Positions 10,028 to 42,638 of a stretch of 64,000 nucleotides of DNA are shown here, in pieces (the first letter of the stretch is position 1; the number at the start of each line of letters is the position of its first letter). This stretch comes from Pseudomonas canadensis (lineage in GTDB: Bacteria > Pseudomonadota > Gammaproteobacteria > Pseudomonadales > Pseudomonadaceae), in assembly GCF_000503215.1 (NCBI RefSeq), contig NZ_AYTD01000009.1, positions 1-64,000 of the forward strand, written 5' to 3'. Position numbers and translations under genes: made by a program. A model generated the notes under the pieces. That model worked only from the letters and a program-made list of their open reading frames with translations, was not told where the DNA came from and did no database searches.

Positions 10028-10086
10028 TCTTGTGGTGTAGGCGCACGCGTATTGGCGTGCCTGATCTATCCAGCGAGAGCGAAACA

Positions 10087-10917
10087 ATGACGAAAAAGAA
10101 TCTGGTGTACGTGTGGTCCTTGCGCAATGCCGCGGCCGACAAGGCCGGGCAGCCGGTGGCCTACAAGGACCATGAGCGCTACATGATGTCGGTGCTGGAA
10201 TCCCTGGTGGGGGCGCTGAACGACACGCCGCTGGGCGAGGCCTACAACCTGGTGGGCGTGGTGTATGACGATGACGAGCAGAACCCGCGGGATCAGCAAT
10301 TGGTGGCCGACTACGGTTTTGCCTACCAGCCGGGTCGCCAGTGGCTGTATCCGGCCGACCTGCGCGTGCAGGGGCGCCGGGTCAATGACTTGCTGCTGAG
10401 CGTGCCGTCGACCTATCGACGCCTGCCACGGGGCAGTGCGGAACATATCGCCGGCAAGCAGGATTTCGAACGCCGCCTGCATGACACGCTGGTGGAGTTG
10501 AAGGCCGATATCGTGGTACTGGACGGCCTGCTGGTGATCCTGGATGAGCTGGTGCGCCCTGGTGCGCCGTTTGCCCGGCGCATCATGAACATCCATCCGG
10601 GCATTACCCGTATTGAATCGCCGTACGAGCGCCGTGGTGCCTACGCCACCTGGAACGCCTTGTATGGCGCACGTGGTCTGACGGTTACGGATTGGGCGAC
10701 CAAGGCCACCACGCCTTCGGAACCGCTGTACCTCACCGGCGCCTCGTTCCACTACGTCGACAACGGCATTGATTCGGGCGAGGTGTTCCACGACGTGCTC
10801 AAGACCGAGATCACGCCGGAAGACACCATCCTCGAATTGCGCTGGAACAACTTCAACAACAGCCTGTTCCCGGCGTTGCATGAAGGCTTGGCGTTGCTGG
10901 CGCAGAAGGGAATCTAA
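10087..10917 (+). CDS. pvdF: N5-hydroxyornithine transformylase PvdF
   Basis: A 276-residue cytoplasmic formyltransferase of the GART fold. In this family it moves a formyl group from N10-formyl-tetrahydrofolate to N5-hydroxyornithine, giving the formyl-hydroxyornithine used by pyoverdine synthetases. The catalytic triad positions I recall for PvdF are all present: Asn168 and His170 in MNIHPGI, and Asp229 in NGIDSGEVF. The start MTKKNL was chosen because the residues before it look non-coding and it follows the PvdS box by a normal leader. The gene is convergent with pvdO, separated by a hairpin. Its presence supports a formyl-hydroxyornithine-containing pyoverdine, in line with the first adenylation domain of the partial synthetase at the window start. 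Confidence 0.93.
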   Translation: MTKKNLVYVWSLRNAAADKAGQPVAYKDHERYMMSVLESLVGALNDTPLGEAYNLVGVVYDDDEQNPRDQQLVADYGFAYQPGRQWLYPADLRVQGRRVNDLLLSVPSTYRRLPRGSAEHIAGKQDFERRLHDTLVELKADIVVLDGLLVILDELVRPGAPFARRIMNIHPGITRIESPYERRGAYATWNALYGARGLTVTDWATKATTPSEPLYLTGASFHYVDNGIDSGEVFHDVLKTEITPEDTILELRWNNFNNSLFPALHEGLALLAQKGI

Positions 10918-10932
10918 GCGGGCACGGTTAAG

Positions 10933-10960
10933 AATGTGGGAGCGGGTTTGCTCCCACATT
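10933..10960. terminator. Bidirectional hairpin between pvdF and pvdO (REP-like)
   Basis: AATGTGGGAGC and GCTCCCACATT form a perfect stem around GGGTTT. The core GTGGGAGCGGG.TTGC is the same as in the REPIN at 44621, so this may be a single REP unit serving as terminator for both convergent genes. T-runs are short. Confidence 0.6.
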
Positions 10961-10974
10961 AAATCTCCTGGGTG

Positions 10975-11835
10975 TTACAGGTCGCGCACTACGCGGAACC
11001 CAATCCAATCCCCCCGCGTCTGCGGATAGATGGTGTTGCGATTCCCCGAGCGCGAAAACACCGGCGCTTCACCCCAGTCATTGCCCCGGATCATGTAGCC
11101 CTCGCAGTTCGGCTCCATCCACGCGCTGCCATCGGTAGGCGCGCCGATGTAGTTGGGATGTTCGCAGTCGGCCACTCGCTCGTAGACGTTGCCATGCATG
11201 TCGTACATGCCAAACGCATTCGGCGGGTAACTGCCGACCGGCGACGAGTAGCTGTAGCCATCTGTGGGGCCATAGGTATTGGCGTGCTTGGCGATGCTGT
11301 AGTCCTTGCCTTCATCGAACGGGAAGGGGAACGGTCCGGTAGAGCCGGCGCGTGCGGCGTATTCGCGCTGGGACTCGCTGACCATGTGGTACTGCTGGCC
11401 GGTCTTTTTCGATAGCCAAGCTACATAGTTCTTGATGTCATCCATGTCCATGCACACCGCCGGCTGGCGCGGGCCTTGGGGATAGCGTGGCTTGCTGGCG
11501 ATGCACTCGCGGCCTGGGCGGGTGTCGCCATCGGCGATCTTCACGCCGGTCTGGCGCACGTAGCTGTCCCATTCGCCAGCGGTGATGTGGAAGCGGCTCA
11601 TGGCGAATGGCTTGGCGAAGGTCACCTCATGCATCGGGCCTTCATCCGGCTCGCGGCCGACTTCATCCTCGGGCGTGCCCATGGTGAAGGTGCCGGCGGG
11701 CAGCACCACCATTTCCGGGCAGTCCTTGCAATCCTTGAACACCTTGCCGGGTTGCGGCGCGGCGGCCTGGGCCAGGTTGGGCAGCAAGGCGCCGCACAGG
11801 GCGGTGAGCGCCAGGGCCGTGAGGGGTTTGTTCAT
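10975..11835 (-). CDS. pvdO: Periplasmic pyoverdine maturation protein PvdO (FGE-sulfatase fold)
   Basis: A 286-residue exported protein with a signal peptide ending near residue 25 (LAQAAAP). The rest is a formylglycine-generating-enzyme/sulfatase-modifying fold: MVVLPAGTFTMGTPEDE near residue 45, then WDSYVRQTG, NAFGMYDMHGNVYE and a C-terminal RSGNR...GFRVVRDL. In pyoverdine biosynthesis PvdO acts in the periplasm and is needed for the last oxidation of dihydropyoverdine to the fluorescent chromophore. It contains several cysteines (DCKDCPE and others), but I did not map an FGE-type catalytic pair. It is the last gene of a pvdM-pvdN-pvdO unit, 34 bases behind pvdN, and should be driven by the box before pvdM. 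Confidence 0.92.
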   Translation of the reverse strand: MNKPLTALALTALCGALLPNLAQAAAPQPGKVFKDCKDCPEMVVLPAGTFTMGTPEDEVGREPDEGPMHEVTFAKPFAMSRFHITAGEWDSYVRQTGVKIADGDTRPGRECIASKPRYPQGPRQPAVCMDMDDIKNYVAWLSKKTGQQYHMVSESQREYAARAGSTGPFPFPFDEGKDYSIAKHANTYGPTDGYSYSSPVGSYPPNAFGMYDMHGNVYERVADCEHPNYIGAPTDGSAWMEPNCEGYMIRGNDWGEAPVFSRSGNRNTIYPQTRGDWIGFRVVRDL

Positions 11836-11869
11836 GTGGGCCTCTCATTCAAAGGGGAAAAGGTGTGCG

Positions 11870-13144
11870 TCACGCCCGCTGGCTCAGCAAGGTCATGAAG
11901 CGCTGGATCTCGGAGGAGGAATTGAGCAGGCCGGGGGCGGTGCGGATCACCGGGCCGACATCGCGGTCCACCGCGTCGATCACCACGCGGTTTTTCATCA
12001 TGTAGGCCGCCACGGCATCACTGTCCTGGCCTTTGACGCGGAAGAAAGTGAAACCAGCGGACAGTTCAGGGCTGTGCGGGGTGACCAGTTCGATCTTCGG
12101 GTGGGTCAGCAATTGCTCTTTCAGTTCGGTATTGAGTGCGTGAATCCGCGCCTGCACCTGCGCCTTGCCCAGTTGCAGGTGCAGTTTGAAGGCCTCGTCC
12201 GCCGCCCAGCGATGCTCGAAGGCGTGGTAGCCGCCCGGGGTCATGATGGTGGCGAAGTCCTTGTCTTCGGAAAAGGTCGGTACCATCGGTGTCACATACT
12301 TGTTTTGCGAGTCGCGGGCGCAGACCAGGCCGGTGCCGCGTGGACCGAACATCCATTTGTGGGTGCCGGCGATGAAAAAGTCGCAGTGCATGTCCGGGAA
12401 GTCGAGGTTTTCCACGCCGAAACCGTGCACACCGTCCACTACATAGAGGATGCGGTCCTTGTCGTCACGGTTGCGGTTGTGTTCTTCCACCAGCTTGCCG
12501 ATCTCGCCGATGGGCAGCTTCACGCCGCTGCCGGACTGCACCCAGGTCATGCCGAGTACGCGGGTGTTGGCGCGGATATTGCGCTGGATGTTGCCCAGCA
12601 CCTCGTCGGCCGATACGCGGTTGGCGTTGTCGAACAGGCGAATCTTGCGGACCTGGGTCTGCTCTTTGCGCACCCGGAAATCCAGGCTGAACTCGGTGGC
12701 GTAGTGTTCGTGGACGGTGGTGAGGATCTCCTGGTCAGGCCGTACCTTGATCCCGCCATAAATCATCGCCAAACCTTCGGACGTACTTCCGGTCAGGGCG
12801 ATTTGCGGTGGGGTGGCCTTCAGGTAACGGCCGGCCCATTCGCGCACCTGGCCTTCGCGCTTCCAGGTTTCCTGCAGGTCCCAGTCCATGGCCAGCCCTG
12901 GGTTGCGGTCGATCTGCGCGCGGTAGCGCTCGATGGCCTCGCGCACCGGCTTGGGGTGAGTTGCCACCAGAAAGTTGGAAAAATGCAGGTAGTCCGGGTC
13001 CTGGTTGAACAGTTGCTTGAGTCCCGTCCATGGGTCATCGGTTGCTGCGTTGGCGGCGATGGCCTGCGGAAGCAGGGCGGCGCCTAGTGGCAGGCTGGCG
13101 GCAAGTACCCCAGCCTGCTTGAGAAAGGTACGGCGGTCGGTCAT
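11870..13144 (-). CDS. pvdN: Tat-exported PLP-dependent enzyme PvdN
   Basis: A 424-residue fold-type I PLP enzyme of the aminotransferase class V group. It starts with a twin-arginine signal (MTDRRTFLKQAGVLAA), so it is folded with its cofactor in the cytoplasm and exported by Tat. The PLP lysine is Lys263 in AGTHKWMFGPRG, and Asp237 in YVVDGVHGFG is the usual pyridine-nitrogen partner. In the pathway PvdN acts on the glutamate side chain at position 1 of the ferribactin precursor and gives the succinamide form. It sits 18 bases behind pvdM and 34 bases before pvdO, in one operon. Confidence 0.93.
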   Translation of the reverse strand: MTDRRTFLKQAGVLAASLPLGAALLPQAIAANAATDDPWTGLKQLFNQDPDYLHFSNFLVATHPKPVREAIERYRAQIDRNPGLAMDWDLQETWKREGQVREWAGRYLKATPPQIALTGSTSEGLAMIYGGIKVRPDQEILTTVHEHYATEFSLDFRVRKEQTQVRKIRLFDNANRVSADEVLGNIQRNIRANTRVLGMTWVQSGSGVKLPIGEIGKLVEEHNRNRDDKDRILYVVDGVHGFGVENLDFPDMHCDFFIAGTHKWMFGPRGTGLVCARDSQNKYVTPMVPTFSEDKDFATIMTPGGYHAFEHRWAADEAFKLHLQLGKAQVQARIHALNTELKEQLLTHPKIELVTPHSPELSAGFTFFRVKGQDSDAVAAYMMKNRVVIDAVDRDVGPVIRTAPGLLNSSSEIQRFMTLLSQRA

Positions 13145-13162
13145 GGACGGGCTTCTAGATGA

Positions 13163-14518
13163 TTAACGGTTGGCCAAGGGCTTGGCGGCTTTTTGGACCT
13201 GGTCCCACACCCGCAGGAAGTTGCCTCCCCACAGCTTGGCAATATCGGCTTCGGAGTAGCCGCGTTGGATCAGTTCGGCGGTGACGTTGCGTATTTCGCC
13301 GACGTTGTTCCAACCCTGGACGCCGCCGCCATCGTTGAAGTCCGACGACAGGCCGACATGGTCGATGCCGATCTTGCGCACGGTGTAGTCGATGGCATCG
13401 CCCAGGTCCTTGAGGGTGGCCTTCGGTTCTTCATCGAGGATGCCGTACAGCGCGCTGGCGTACTCGCCGAACTTGTGTTCCGGCCAGGCGGCGATGATCG
13501 CGTCGCCCGGCATAAGGGCCACGGCCAGGTTAGGCAGGGGCGGCAGGTCGAAGCGTGCGCGCAGGGCGTTGAGTTTGTCCTGGGTCGGCTGGCTCAGCGG
13601 GCGCAGGTAGGCGGAGAAGCCTACGATCTGCACCACGCCGCCACTGTTCTTGATCAGTTGCAGCTCTTTGTCGCTCAGGTTGCGCGGGATATCCACGAAG
13701 GCGCGCGGCGCCGAATGGGACGCCACCATCGGCGTGCGGCTCAATTGCGCCACTTGCTCCAGCGCCTTGGTTGACATTTGCGACACATCGATGATCACCC
13801 CCAGGTCATTGAGGCGGTGCACCGCTTGTTTGCCGATGTCCGACAGGCCGTCAAGGGCGTCGGTGGAATCATTGAAAAACGGCAGTGGTCGCGATGAGTC
13901 CGACCAGGCGTTATTGCCCACATAGCTGAAGCCGAACATGCGCATGCCGCGCGCCGCCCACAGGTCCAACTGGTTCAAGTCGTTGCCCAGTGGGTAGGCG
14001 TTGAGCATGCTGATAAAGATCGCAAACTTGCCTTCGCCATGCAGGCGCCGGAAGTCATCCGGGGTGTAGGCGATGGCGACCTGATTGGGGAAGTCGCGCA
14101 CCATGCCGCTGATGATCTTGTAGCGCACTTCCTGCTCGTTGCGCGCGGCCTCGACAAAACCGTCGGTGGGTTTGTGCGGGGCGTTGGGGCCGTTCCAGAT
14201 TTCCGGCCAGCCGAAGATGGTCAATGCTGCGCCGGACAAGCGCCCGCGTGCCGCCTTGACCAGGTCGAACTGACCTTCGCCGTCCTTGTCCGCCTCGTTG
14301 CCGGCGGTGCCGAAATCCACGGGCACGGTGATATGGCTGTCGAACGACAGCAGTCGGTCCTGCATTTCGTTGGCCTGCTTGATCACCGCCAGCGGGTAGC
14401 CGGCATTGCCCTTGAACCAGTGATCCCAGACCAGGAAACCGGCTCCGGCACCGATGGCCAGTGCCAGCGGCAGGCCGATGTACAGCGCCTTTTTCGAACG
14501 TGGTTTTGTCATTGCCAT
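13163..14518 (-). CDS. pvdM: Membrane-anchored dipeptidase-like pyoverdine maturation protein PvdM
   Basis: A 451-residue protein with a membrane anchor at residues 11-31 and a periplasmic M19 (renal dipeptidase) fold. Pyoverdine work places PvdM in periplasmic maturation together with PvdP. Comparing its motifs with the M19 metal ligands from memory, His62 is kept in FDSHITV but the Asp two residues on is Thr64. The bridging Glu of IEGG is replaced around Ser170 (FISMLNAYPLG). The His of DLSHVS is Gln247 (DVSQMST), and His268 is kept (VASHSAP). Three of five ligands seem lost, so hydrolase activity is doubtful. First gene of the pvdMNO operon, 35 bases after a PvdS box. Met3 is an alternative start, and the ribosome site is unclear for both. 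Confidence 0.9.
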   Translation of the reverse strand: MAMTKPRSKKALYIGLPLALAIGAGAGFLVWDHWFKGNAGYPLAVIKQANEMQDRLLSFDSHITVPVDFGTAGNEADKDGEGQFDLVKAARGRLSGAALTIFGWPEIWNGPNAPHKPTDGFVEAARNEQEVRYKIISGMVRDFPNQVAIAYTPDDFRRLHGEGKFAIFISMLNAYPLGNDLNQLDLWAARGMRMFGFSYVGNNAWSDSSRPLPFFNDSTDALDGLSDIGKQAVHRLNDLGVIIDVSQMSTKALEQVAQLSRTPMVASHSAPRAFVDIPRNLSDKELQLIKNSGGVVQIVGFSAYLRPLSQPTQDKLNALRARFDLPPLPNLAVALMPGDAIIAAWPEHKFGEYASALYGILDEEPKATLKDLGDAIDYTVRKIGIDHVGLSSDFNDGGGVQGWNNVGEIRNVTAELIQRGYSEADIAKLWGGNFLRVWDQVQKAAKPLANR

Positions 14519-14552
14519 CTCAGTCAGTTGAGGCCTTCGCTATCAGGGAAGA

Positions 14553-14576
14553 ACGAGTGATCGGCGGCAAAATTTA
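14553..14576 (-). promoter_or_regulatory. PvdS promoter of the pvdMNO operon
   Basis: The - strand reads CCTAAAT, 16 bases, CGT, with CGT 34 bases before the pvdM start. Same spacing as the other three boxes in the window. Confidence 0.85.
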
Positions 14577-14595
14577 GGCGGCGAGGGCGCCTCGG

Positions 14596-14619
14596 TAAAT
14601 TTCCCCGGCGGGCAAACGT
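14596..14619 (+). promoter_or_regulatory. PvdS promoter of pvdP
   Basis: TAAAT at 14596-14600, 16 bases, CGT at 14617-14619, 35 bases before the pvdP ATG. Back to back with the pvdM box, with 19 bases between the two TAAAT elements. Confidence 0.85.
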
Positions 14620-14654
14620 TCTAGCTCTGATAAAGCCGTTTCCTAAGGTAGACA

Positions 14655-16280
14655 ATGACCATCTCTCGACGTGGGTTCATCGCAGGCCTGGCGCTGACAG
14701 GCGCTGCCGTGCCTGCCGCTTTCTATGCCCATCGCGAGTTGACGCGCGAAGAAGAATTCCCCATCACCCCCGGCGAAGCCACGGTGGACCTGGCCGACAC
14801 TGCCGGTCAGCACCTGGCAAACACCCTGCGTGGGGTGTGGGACCTGCGCCTGGAAGGTCGCGACGCCGGCCTCAAAGGGCTGCCACTGCAAGATTTGCAA
14901 CTGCTGCTCGACATCGCGCCCCGTGGGCGCGGTTTGCGCGGTTACCTGGACACCGCCGCCCACCTGCGCGCCGAAGGCGAGCCGCGTTACCGTGTGCTGG
15001 GTGACCTGCTGACGGGGGAGAGCGCTGTGCTCTACTGGCGCCTGATCGACCGTGATTCGGTCGACGGTACACCCGCCTATGAATTCAAGATGACCCTTGA
15101 TGAGGTCTGGGCGGCCTTTGCCAACGCTGGCAGCAGCACCCTCAGTGGGCAGATCCTCGACCTGGATCGGCCACTTGCATGGGTTGAGCGCGATAATCGC
15201 TTCATCGCCCACAAGCAGTGGTTCCCCGAAGCCCGCCAGCGCATCGGCCTCAACCCGACCTTGCTGGCTTGGCTGATTGCGCCCGAACACCGCCTGTTCC
15301 ATCAACTATGGCACGCCACCCGTGACCAGTGGCACAAACTCTCCGAGGAAAAACGCGACGCCCTGCGTGGTATTGGCTGGCAACCCGGCCCACGCGGCCA
15401 GGAACGCGATGCCCGGGGTAAACGCAAGGACCGTAACGGCTCGGGTATCGACTTCTTCTTCATGCACCGCCACATGCTCGGCACCGCGCGCTCCATGCAG
15501 GATCTGCCTTCATGGCCGCAATTTCCCGAACCGCAACCGGCCCTGGAGCGTGATCGCCTGGGCTTTCTGCGTTACTTCGACAACCACGACGGCTTCGCGC
15601 TGCCGCCCACCTGGTCGGCGCCGGACGACACCGAATACACTCAGTGGGTCAGCGACATCAAGGCCGCCGAGACCTATCACAGCAACTTTCAGGTGTGGGA
15701 GTCCCGATACCGCGACCCGCGCTACCTGGCCAAATTCACCCTGGGCCAGTTGGGCTCCGAAATGGAGCTGGGCCTGCACGACTGGCTGCACATGCGTTGG
15801 GCCTCCGTGCCGCGCGACCCCTCCAACGGCGCCCCCGTGCCCATGGCCCGTGACCCCGCTGATTTCGCAGCGCGCTGGTATGCAGCGGAAAACGACTTCC
15901 TCGGCGACCCGTTCTCATCCCATGTCAACCCGGTGTTCTGGCATTTCCATGGCTGGATCGACGACCGCATCGAAGACTGGTTCCGCGCCCATGAGCGCTT
16001 CAATCCGGGCGAAGTCCAGCGCCTGCAAGTCAACGGCGTGGCCTGGTTCGCGCCGGGCCGTTGGGTAGAGGTCGGCGATCCCTGGCTAGGCCCGGATACC
16101 CATGGCTGCAGCACCACGCCGGGGTTGCAGGTGGGCAAGTCGATGGAGATGGACCCGGAGGTCATGAAGCTGGCCCTGCGCATTACCTTTGGCGAAGACG
16201 AAAACAGCCTGCAGGGCCTGTTCAAAGGGGTGCCGAAGCGGCCGTGGTATGCGCGTCACCTGAAGCTGAAAACCCCCTGA
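14655..16280 (+). CDS. pvdP: Tat-exported tyrosinase PvdP
   Basis: A 541-residue periplasmic copper oxidase. The N-terminus MTISRRGFIAGLALTG is a twin-arginine signal. A CuA-side histidine pair is likely around MHRHMLG (near residue 272). The CuB motif of tyrosinases is clear as NPVFWHFHGWIDDRIEDW at about residues 424-442. PvdP oxidises the D-Tyr of ferribactin and starts closure of the dihydroxyquinoline chromophore. A TAAGGTAGACA leader gives a usable ribosome site. It is divergent from pvdM and is the last pyoverdine gene before the lipopeptide locus. A REPIN lies 35 bases past its stop codon. Confidence 0.94.
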   Translation: MTISRRGFIAGLALTGAAVPAAFYAHRELTREEEFPITPGEATVDLADTAGQHLANTLRGVWDLRLEGRDAGLKGLPLQDLQLLLDIAPRGRGLRGYLDTAAHLRAEGEPRYRVLGDLLTGESAVLYWRLIDRDSVDGTPAYEFKMTLDEVWAAFANAGSSTLSGQILDLDRPLAWVERDNRFIAHKQWFPEARQRIGLNPTLLAWLIAPEHRLFHQLWHATRDQWHKLSEEKRDALRGIGWQPGPRGQERDARGKRKDRNGSGIDFFFMHRHMLGTARSMQDLPSWPQFPEPQPALERDRLGFLRYFDNHDGFALPPTWSAPDDTEYTQWVSDIKAAETYHSNFQVWESRYRDPRYLAKFTLGQLGSEMELGLHDWLHMRWASVPRDPSNGAPVPMARDPADFAARWYAAENDFLGDPFSSHVNPVFWHFHGWIDDRIEDWFRAHERFNPGEVQRLQVNGVAWFAPGRWVEVGDPWLGPDTHGCSTTPGLQVGKSMEMDPEVMKLALRITFGEDENSLQGLFKGVPKRPWYARHLKLKTP

Positions 16281-16315
16281 TTTTGGAACCGGGCGCGTTT
16301 TATGGCGAGTGGGAC

Positions 16316-16490
16316 TTGCTGTGGTGAGCGGGCTTGCCCCGCGCTGGGGCGCGCAGCGGCCCTAATCCGGCCGCCTCGTTTTACCTGAAAGAACGCGGTG
16401 GCTGTGTTGGGGCCGCTGCGCGCCCCAGCGCGGGGCAAGCCCGCTCACCACAACAACAAGGTTGCTCACCACAACAAGCCCGCTCACCAC
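16316..16490. repeat. REPIN (paired inverted REP) plus truncated extra REP copies
   Basis: Two arms of about 45 bases, GTGGTGAGCGGGCTTGCCCC... at 16321 and its inverse ending ...GCAAGCCCGCTCACCAC at 16452, enclose a short loop. The arms are nearly perfect complements, including the CGCTGGGGCGCGCAGCGGCC part. After arm two, two further partial units (TTGCTCACCAC and CAAGCCCGCTCACCAC) run to 16490. No transposase is present, which is usual for these non-autonomous elements mobilised by a RAYT enzyme elsewhere. Confidence 0.85.
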
Positions 16491-16721
16491 AGGAACACGG
16501 CGTTCCCCAATTGCGATTGAACCAACCCGGTTCCTCCTTGTCCCCGCTTCCCATGTCACCCCCCGCCTGCCAAATCCCTTAATTTTCCAAGCCTGCCGGA
16601 AGCCTCTCCAGGCCCCCGGCTGCGCCCGCTTTTTTTTGATGCGGGGCGCACAGCACCCGATTCAAGCGGCAGCTGAAAACGGACTTTCTTCTCCACCGTG
16701 ACTTATCAGGCAGGTTACCCC
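16491..16721 (+). promoter_or_regulatory. viscB upstream region
   Basis: About 230 bases between the REPIN and the synthetase start. I find no TAAAT-N16-CGT box here. A near-palindrome GCGCCCGC-T8-GAT-GCGGGGCGC at 16623-16649 could fold as a stem with a T-rich loop, about 70 bases before viscB. It lacks the trailing T run of a terminator. The promoter must lie here, since the REPIN and pvdP terminate upstream, but I cannot place it. Confidence 0.4.
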
Positions 16722-40840
<24,119 letters not shown>

Positions 40841-40849
40841 GGGCTGTAT

Positions 40850-41470
40850 GTCGAGTACACATCCATTCCTGCGGTAACGGCTACTTTGGGTTCCGCTCTT
40901 ACAGCGGGTCACTTTTGGCAAACGCCCCAAAAGTAACCAAAAGGTCTTCGCCCCACCACTCGGCACCTCGCCTAGGCTCGGTGTGCCCTCACTCCGGCTT
41001 TGGAGCGTGGGCCGCCGCGATGGGCCATCCTTGGCCCAGCGCGGCTAACCCGGCGTCCTGCCGGGTTACCCACGCTTCAAAGCCTGCGTTCGGCCAGCGT
41101 GGTTTTACGGGGCGCCGAAGATCAAAAGCCAGAGCAAAAGCGACTCGCTTCGCATCGTGGATACGCTTTTCGTGTTCTGTAGGAGCCGGCTTGCCGGCGA
41201 AAAACGCGAGAACGCCGCGATCATCCAGATGTTCTCGCGTCATTGTTAACGACCATCGCCGGCAAGCCAGCTCCTACAGTGGATCGCGTTTGCTTTTGCG
41301 TTTGCCTTTGCTCCACACCACTCAAGCCGGAGTGAGGGCATGCCGAGCCTAGGCGAGGCACCGAGTGTTGGGGCAAGAGCGTTTTGGTTACTTTTGCGCT
41401 TTTCAAAAGTGACCCGCTGTAAGAGCGGAACCAATAGTGGCCGTTACTCAAATAACGGATATGTTCTCGA
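40850..41470. repeat. Composite palindromic repeat, copy A, between viscC and macA
   Basis: The 642-base gap between viscC and macA is almost wholly one inverted repeat. The left arm reads TCGAGTACAC...GGTTCCGCTCTTACAGCGGGTCACTTTTGG, then CAAAAGTAACCAAAAGG and CACTCGGCACCTCGCCTAGGCTCGG. The right arm (41320-41470) is its inverse, ending CGGATATGTTCTCGA. The centre holds a REPIN. Arms differ by many substitutions and short indels. No open frame here looks real. A second copy lies at 47400. Confidence 0.85.
41179..41279. repeat. REPIN nested in composite repeat A
   Basis: TGTAGGAGCCGGCTTGCCGGCGA at 41179 and its inverse CATCGCCGGCAAGCCAGCTCCTACA ending at 41279 bracket a loop of about 50 bases. 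The same unit type recurs at 47466, 56551 and (single) 62156. Confidence 0.85.
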
Positions 41471-41483
41471 TCAAAGGTCATCT

Positions 41484-42635
41484 ATGCAAAAGCCAACGCT
41501 ACGCAAACTAGGAATGTTCGCCACACTGGCCATCGCCATAGGCTTGATCATCTACACGGTCCAAGCTCCCGCCGACGCACCGCAATACCTCACCGCCACC
41601 GCCGAGCGCGGCAACATCGAAAACGCCGTCCTCGCCACCGGCCTGCTCGAAGGCATCAAACAGGTCGACGTCGGCGCCCAAGTCTCCGGCCAATTGAAAT
41701 CCCTCAAAGTCAAAGTCGGCGACAAGGTCAAAAAGGGTCAATGGCTAGCCGAAATCGACCCATTGATCCTGCAAAACACCCTGCGCAAAGCCCAGGTCGA
41801 CGAAGAAAACCTCCAGGCCCAACGCCGCGCCACAGCGGCGCAGCTCAAGCAGGCCAAGTCCGTATACGAACGCTACAAAGGCCTGCAGATTGACGAGTCA
41901 GTCTCCCGCCAAGACTTCGAAGACGCCGAATCCACCTTCCAGGTGCAACAGGCCAACTTGCTGTCCCTGGACGCGCAGATAAAAAGCGCCCACATCCAGA
42001 TCGACACCGCCAAGGTCAACCTGGCTTACACCCGCATCGTCGCGCCCATTGATGGCGATGTGGTGGGCATCGTCACTCAGGAAGGCCAGACCGTCATCGC
42101 CAACCAACTGGCGCCGGTGCTGCTCAAGCTGGCGGACCTGGACACCATGACCGTCAAGGCCCAGGTCTCCGAGGCGGATGTGATTCACATCAGCCCCGGC
42201 CAGCAGGTCTACTTCACCATCCTCGGCGAGGCCGACAAGCGTTACTACGCCAAGCTGCGCGGCACGGAACCGGCGCCACAGAATTTCCTGGAAACCCAGA
42301 CCGCCGGCACGCCGAAGCAGAACACTGCAGTGTTCTACAACGCGTTGTTCGATGTGCCTAACCCCGACCACCGTCTGCGCATCGCCATGACCGCCCAGGT
42401 ACGTATCGTGCTCGACACCGCCGAGGCCGCGCTGATGGTACCGGTGGCGGCACTGGGGGCGCGCAACAACGACGGCAGTTACTCGTTGCGGGTGCTGGAC
42501 GCGAAAGGCAAGGCAGTGTCGCGGGAGGTGAAGACCGGGATCAACAACAACGTCAAGGTGCAGATCCTCGAAGGCCTGGCCGAAGGCGACAAAGTGGTGA
42601 TCGGCGACGCCACGCCCGCTGTGGCGGGGAACTGA
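41484..42635 (+). CDS. Periplasmic adaptor of a MacAB-type lipopeptide exporter
   Basis: A 383-residue membrane fusion protein of the HlyD/MacA family. It has one N-terminal membrane segment (MFATLAIAIGLIIYTV, residues 11-26), then lipoyl-like halves around VDVGAQVSGQLKSLKVKVGDKVKKG and a coiled-coil hairpin with many Gln/Lys/Ala residues (about 100-175). The second half holds the barrel and membrane-proximal domains. The start ATGCAAAAGCC is chosen for the AAAGG site just upstream, because the 48 codons before it lie inside the repeat. Three bases separate it from the ATPase gene. In Pseudomonas lipopeptide loci such pairs (PleB/PleC, ArfD/ArfE type) export the finished peptide, so this pair likely works on the viscB/viscC product. 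An outer membrane channel is not encoded here. Confidence 0.88.
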   Translation: MQKPTLRKLGMFATLAIAIGLIIYTVQAPADAPQYLTATAERGNIENAVLATGLLEGIKQVDVGAQVSGQLKSLKVKVGDKVKKGQWLAEIDPLILQNTLRKAQVDEENLQAQRRATAAQLKQAKSVYERYKGLQIDESVSRQDFEDAESTFQVQQANLLSLDAQIKSAHIQIDTAKVNLAYTRIVAPIDGDVVGIVTQEGQTVIANQLAPVLLKLADLDTMTVKAQVSEADVIHISPGQQVYFTILGEADKRYYAKLRGTEPAPQNFLETQTAGTPKQNTAVFYNALFDVPNPDHRLRIAMTAQVRIVLDTAEAALMVPVAALGARNNDGSYSLRVLDAKGKAVSREVKTGINNNVKVQILEGLAEGDKVVIGDATPAVAGN

Positions 42636-42638
42636 CGG

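Noticed and set aside
16622..16649. Terminator before viscB
   Set aside because: The T run lies in the loop, not after the stem, so it does not fit an intrinsic terminator in either direction.
40850..41470. CRISPR array or insertion sequence between viscC and macA
   Set aside because: The repeats are a single nested inverted structure without regular spacers, and no transposase frame is present.
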